DNA of 64,000 bases from Margaritispora aquatica (taxonomy: Eukaryota; Ascomycota; Leotiomycetes; Helotiales; Discinellaceae), in NCBI GenBank assembly GCA_007644065.1, contig VJWN01000008.1, positions 1,304,411 through 1,368,410 on the forward strand, written 5' to 3'. How positions within the stretch are numbered: position 1 is the first letter of the stretch; the number at the start of each line of letters is the position of its first letter. The position numbers and the translations under genes were made by a program. Positions 59,215 through 64,000 of the stretch are shown one piece after another. The notes under the pieces are model-generated. The model did not search any database. It saw only the letters and a program-made list of their open reading frames with translations, and was not told where the DNA came from.

Positions 59215-62200
59215 ATGACCAGCGGCACTAGTCTCGCGACAATGGACGAGGCTAGCTCGAATGGGCGTCGTCGCGACGACAATGATATGGGACCGCCTCC
59301 AAAGAGGATGAAGGTCGCGCAGTCTGAACTTTCTGCACAACCACAACTTGGTATTCAACTTTCTGGTTCCTCAAGTCTCCTATCGACTGCTGAGGAGGCG
59401 CTTCAACACGAGGATATCAGCCCATCAGAGTTTACTTCATCTACTCTTCCTACTTCTACTTCTTCTGTCACCAATTCTGCAGACGCTTCTGCTTCTGCTT
59501 CTAAGCGCAAAATGAACATTGATCTGCAGGTCGAGGGGACCGTGGCTAAGGAGAGCGATTTCGAGCGTGATCAGCGCAAGGAGAGAGCGGTTGGCATGAC
59601 GGAGTTTGTTAATACGGATATTGACAGCTTCTCTGGCACATTGAAGAGACGGTATGTATCATTCTTCTTCTTTCACCCTTTGCTTTCCTACTTTCTCCAT
59701 TCCCACCCAAGTCTGGAGCAGCTCTACAGTTTCGTATCACGCGATTGCTCTGCTTGTTACCTACTGTTTTCTCGTTTCGCACTTGAGGTCATTTCACACT
59801 TGAGCATGAATTTGTTTGTGTTTGCCTGCTGCGCTGCAATTTGCGGTGGAGCATCTCAGCTTCATGTTCTACACGTCATATAGCTTCCAGACAGTGACTT
59901 GAACTCAGCGTCTGAATCACATGCTAACATGTTCACAGATTTACCGACTTCGTGGTGAATGAGATTGGCCCTGATGGCACTCAGTATCATTTGACGGACG
60001 ACAAGGCTCCACAGAGACCTGTTAAGGTTAGTCCTACCTCCAGTTATTCTCTTCATCTGAAGCATCCTTTTGCCTGCTCCCCCTTCAACCCTTGAGATGC
60101 ATTGTTCCAATGTGTCGTTCAGTCATGAGTTTCAGATAAACTAACAATCTTATAGAAAGCAGTTGAACTTAACCCAACCATCGCTGAATTCATTCCTTCA
60201 TCGATCATCACTGAAGTCGTTGAGCAGGCTGAAAAGCAAGGCGCCGAGATTGTTGCTTCCGTGTCTAAAGATGTTGAGGTCGCCAAGAATGACATCGACA
60301 AGCCGACTTCTGAAGAACCTCAAGTACCTGCATCACCTATTGTCGAAGAAGATGCGGTCCGTCTTGCAAGTTATATTACCGAATCCTGCAAAGACGAGAT
60401 TCTTGCTTTTAACCAACAGATTCTTGCAAAGCCTAATGCCAAGGCAACAGTGTTTGGATCGCTCTGTTCACCCCCTATCAATGATAAGGGCATTCGTGGA
60501 TTGGTTCATGCGCTCGTCCGCCGAATGTTTGAGTCTCGAATCGAGACAATGTCCGATGAACAAAATCGCATCAAGTTCTTTGCTGCAGCAAGAGCTCCTA
60601 CTCGAGGCAAGGGCCTACCTCAAAATCATCGGTCGGATACCACCCAGCGTGGACAGAACAACCAGCTGAATGGGAAGCTTGGCTGGGAGGAACTCGGTGG
60701 TCAACATTTACATTTCTCCTTGTACAAGGAAAACAAGGATACCATGGAGGTCATCGGAGTTATATGCAAGGTACTACGCATCAAAAACTCGGACTTTGGT
60801 TTTGCTGGCACCAAGGATCGTCGAGCTGTTACTGTGCAACGTGTGAGCGTCTTCAAGCAACACGCAGAGAGGATAGCTGGTCTCAACCGCCAGCTTCGCT
60901 CAGCCCGTGTTGGGAATTTCTCCTATGAGAAGACCCGCCTCGAGTTGGGTGACCTTTCTGGCAACCTCTTCACCATCACCCTTCGCGATTGCCAGTTCGA
61001 ACATTCCGGAAGTTTGTTGGATGAGGCAGCTGAACTTCAACTTGCAAACAACGTTGTTGGCGCAGCCGTAAATGCTTTGCGCGTTGGTGGCTTCATCAAC
61101 TATTTTGGACTCCAACGTTTCGGAAGCTTTGACATCTCAACCGATCACATTGGAAAGTTGATTCTCCAAGGCAATTTCAAAGGAGCTGTAGACGCATTGC
61201 TTTCATACAGCACTGATACCTTGGCAATTGCAAACAGTGCCGAGCCAGGTGACAGCAAAATCGGGAGAGATGATTTGAACCGTGCTCAAGCTATTCACAA
61301 GTTCCGGGCCACTGGTCGAGCAAATGATGCTCTGAACATCCTCCCACGGCGATTCAGTGCTGAGACAGCAATCATCCGTCATCTGGGAGGTAAAGGCAGA
61401 AATGACGACTATCTTGGCGCCATCCTCTTGATTGCACGCAACCTTCGTACTATGTATGTACACGCTTACCAATCCAAAGTCTGGAACATGTGTGCTAGCG
61501 AGCGTTTCAAACGCTATGGCAGTCAAGTCATCAAGGGCGATTTGATTCTGGTTGACCATGCCGCCGAAAAGGTAGCTACCCAGGACGATGTTGATGAGAA
61601 TGGCGAGATAGTCATACACCCAAAGGGAGACGAGGTTGCTGTTAGCCAGAACGATATTTTTGATCGGGCTCGTGCTTTGAGTGCTGAGGAAGCCGCAAGT
61701 GGGAAGTATAGCATCTTCGACATTGTACTGCCAACCCCCGGCTTTGACATCGAGTATCCCGACAATGATATTGGAGACTACTACAAGGAGTTCATGGAGA
61801 GCGAGGAGGGTGGCGGACTCGACCCCTCGAAGATGCGCCGTAATCAGAAGGATTTCAGTCTTAGTGGAAGCTACCGCAAGCTTCTTGCAACCATTGGTGA
61901 TGATTTCGGTTTCGAGGTCCGTCGATACAAGGATGAAGTTGAGCAGTTTATTGAGACTGATTGGGACAAGCTAAAGAAGGGTCGTCCTGAGAAGGACAAC
62001 ATTTCTGGATTCGACGCTCCCAAGACTGACTCAGGTCCACAAAATGGTCACGGTGGTGCGAATGGTAGAAATGGCCGTGGTGGTGCACAAAATGGTCGAG
62101 GTGGTGCTTACGGTGGAGGTGGCCGTGATAACTGGAGAGCAAACAATGCCCAGGGAAATGCAGGAGGAGCCAACGGCTCGGGCCAGAATGGCTGGGGATC

Positions 62201-62870
62201 TGGCGCAAATAGTGGTGCTGGTAGCAGAAATGATCGAGGGAATGTTGCCTTCGTATCGGATGACAACAAAGCCAAAATCAATGCGTGGAAGAATTTGCCA
62301 AGCAAGCTGGCTATGGAAGACAAGGCGGCGGCCCAGGAAGCAGCAAGCAAGCCTAGGGAGAAGAACACATTTGTTCCTACTATCAAGGAGACTTGGGTTC
62401 AGACATCAGCTGAGAACGCTTCTGACTTTACCGGAAAGAAAGTCTCAACTGTCGTCGAAGTGGCCGCTACTGATGCTGATTCTATGGATGTCGATGAGAA
62501 GGATAACGAGGTCAACGCTCCAGTTGGAGACAAGACTGATGTCATCTCTGATAGCTCGACCACAGATTCGAATGGTGGAGCTGCTTTGAGTCTTGTGCAT
62601 GTACAAGACGCTGCATCTACCCAGGCGCCTACGGTTGCCTCGACCGCAGATTCGAGTGGTGGAGTTGCTTTGACTCATGAGCATGTAGGAGACGCTGCAC
62701 CTACTCAAGTGGCTGCAATTGCCTCGACCACCGAAGTCAAGGAGGGGAAGAGCCGCATTGCGGTTATTGTCAAGTTCACACTCGGCCCAAGTCAGTATGC
62801 TACCGTCGCTTTACGGGAGTTGATGCGAGGTGTCAACAACTACCAACCCGAGTTCAATAATGGAAGATAG
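59215..62870 (+). CDS. PUS7: PUS7, TruD-family pseudouridine synthase with expanded tail
   Basis: Three exons: 59215..59651, 59939..60026, 60156..62870; 1079 residues. It makes pseudouridine in U2 snRNA, tRNA and other RNAs at a UNUAR-type site in yeast. Core TruD motifs: FTDFVVNEIGPDG (joined across intron 1), LHFSLYKENKDTMEVIGVI, FGFAGTKDRRAVTVQ with catalytic Asp396, GNLFTITLRDC, GGFINYFGLQRFGS, the ARNLRTMYVHAYQSKVWN helix, and FDIVLPTPGF. The first 140 residues are polar (Ser/Thr-rich). Yeast Pus7 is about 680 residues; here the extra length lies mostly in a Gly/Asn/RGG-rich insertion (about 804-868) and acidic Thr/Ala-rich repeats (about 970-1035) placed before the final conserved VKFTLGPSQYATVALRELMR. 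Two start codons in frame (59215 and 59242) are possible; I used the first. Confidence 0.94.
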
Positions 62871-64000
62871 GTGTTTGATTTCGAAAGATATGGACGGTGG
62901 TACGATTTTATCATATCCAGAAAGTTTTTACTTGGATCCCTCACTTGAATCAGAGGGGTCTAGATTAAATTGCGTATTTTTTCCATGTATGCGATACACA
63001 GCTATGATTGATATGATGGCATTAGGTCGTTCAGCATAGGAAAAGGCGTTTTCGGTGTCTGTATCGGATATGAAAATGGGAGTGGATGGATGGATCGGTC
63101 TGCATTTGAGTCTGCTCGCTGCGGCTGGTCGGTTTGATCAGGGCTTCAGTATGACAGGACATTGGTTGTCCCGGTGGAGCATAGATAGATAGACAGTCCA
63201 TGCTGATAGCCTACAATGCATAATCTGAAAATAACTCCCTCTCTCCAGTGCGGTCCTAATTTGCCTGTCAGGTTCTCTAGGTTCCCTTCAGCTCATCTTG
63301 ATGAGGTTCAGGCTAACAATTTGACATCCAGCATTGTGGCCACCTTTGCCAATCTCCCTTGCTTGCTTGCTTCTTCTTAATATGTGCTCGCCATGTCTGC
63401 TCTGCATCATACTTCACAGCATCTTGAGGCTCAAGGTACAAAGGAAGAAGAATAATAGCAGGTTGACTTCCACAAGAGAGTAGGCCTCAAGATGTGAAGG
63501 GTATTGTTATTGCTCATTATTGCTGGCTGCACACGATAGTTCCAAGGAGGTATGCGCTCAGAGAATGATAGAGATATAGATGGAAAGAAAGGAAATAATT
63601 GTGTTACGTTAGTTAGTTAATTTCAAGTGTCCCATTATTGAGAGGATTGAAGTGCTTACTCTCCAGTTTTCGCTTAGCAAAGGGATTGGCTGGATGCGGA
63701 GTTGAACTATAGACTATGAAGTATGCACATGTTTGAATTGACCTCAGTGCAGTGCTTGAGAGGATTTGAAAATTATGGGAAGAGTGCATGGGGGATGTTG
63801 AGGGAGTAGGTAAGGTAGGGAGTTGGAGAATATTGGGCAAGCTGATTAAGAAGTCCATTTGCTGTCCTAAGGCGGCAGCATTCCAAATGCAATCTTAAGG
63901 CTCAAAGCCTATGCTCGTTGTCCCTTCAAGGACCGTGTCTCCTGTCCGTTTATACAGTGTAAGATAGGAATGAGGCATAACAGCACGAATTGAGATCTTC
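62871..64000. other. Right-end intergenic region
   Basis: 3' flank of PUS7 to the window edge. Only short frames (for example 63613..63858, minus) without domain features. No gene seen. Confidence 0.55.

Noticed and set aside
1..64000. Search for transposons, long terminal repeats and RIP-like AT islands
   Set aside because: No transposase or reverse transcriptase fragment, no long direct repeats, and no extended TA-rich block seen by eye.

Overview
This 64 kb window is nuclear DNA of a filamentous ascomycete (Pezizomycotina). Genes carry short GT-AG introns of about 44-150 bp with TACTAAC/GCTAAC-like branch sites, are not arranged in operons, and encode typical fungal proteins (Zn2Cys6 regulator, Skp1/sconC, MKK2-type kinase, BOR1-type transporter). 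The many GGTA/TAGG and ACCT microsatellites and the UMTA/LaeA-like methyltransferase would suit a leotiomycete (Botrytis/Helotiales relatives). That placement is inference, not proven here. All spliced models were built by hand. In almost every case the joined exon length is a multiple of three and the joined protein reads through conserved motifs.

Layout. 1-11.9 kb: the 3' part of an F-box/LRR-like gene at the left edge (+), then on the minus strand a 10-exon UMTA-type methyltransferase, a small antibiotic-biosynthesis-monooxygenase-fold protein, a small secreted six-cysteine protein, and a DHCR24-like FAD oxidoreductase with an apparent mitochondrial presequence. 11.9-24.9 kb: mitochondrial m-AAA protease, a 901-residue Zn2Cys6 transcription factor, a 4.3 kb microsatellite-rich gene desert, and a Ser/Thr-rich single-pass membrane protein of Mid2/Skg6 type (all minus). 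27.4-32.9 kb: an alpha/beta-hydrolase lipase-like protein with an N-terminal decapeptide repeat, and a BOR1-type borate/anion transporter (plus). 34.4-43 kb: F-box protein (minus), ARL1 GTPase (minus) sharing a 408 bp divergent promoter with ribosomal protein gene RPL39 (plus, 51 residues in three tiny exons), and SKP1/sconC (minus). 43.5-52 kb: SMP3 GPI mannosyltransferase (plus), glutathione S-transferase (plus), acyl-CoA dehydrogenase (minus), MKK2 cell-wall-integrity MAPKK (minus). 52.5-62.9 kb: four plus-strand genes in a row: DBP8 RNA helicase, an alpha/beta-hydrolase-3 esterase, an SRA/YDG-domain protein, and PUS7 pseudouridine synthase with a greatly expanded C-terminal tail. The right end has no gene I can support.

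The genes are mostly independent housekeeping functions. Thematic links (inference only): Skp1 lies in the same window as two F-box-type proteins; MKK2, the Mid2-like protein and SMP3 all bear on the cell wall; DBP8, RPL39 and PUS7 bear on ribosome and RNA biology.

The observations most worth following are the compact SRA/YDG protein, the synonymously diverged FATPAQLAEK repeats of the lipase-like protein, the mitochondrial-looking DHCR24 homologue, the RGG/repeat insertion in PUS7, and a defective-looking intron in the F-box gene. I saw no transposon, CRISPR array, rRNA or convincing tRNA.
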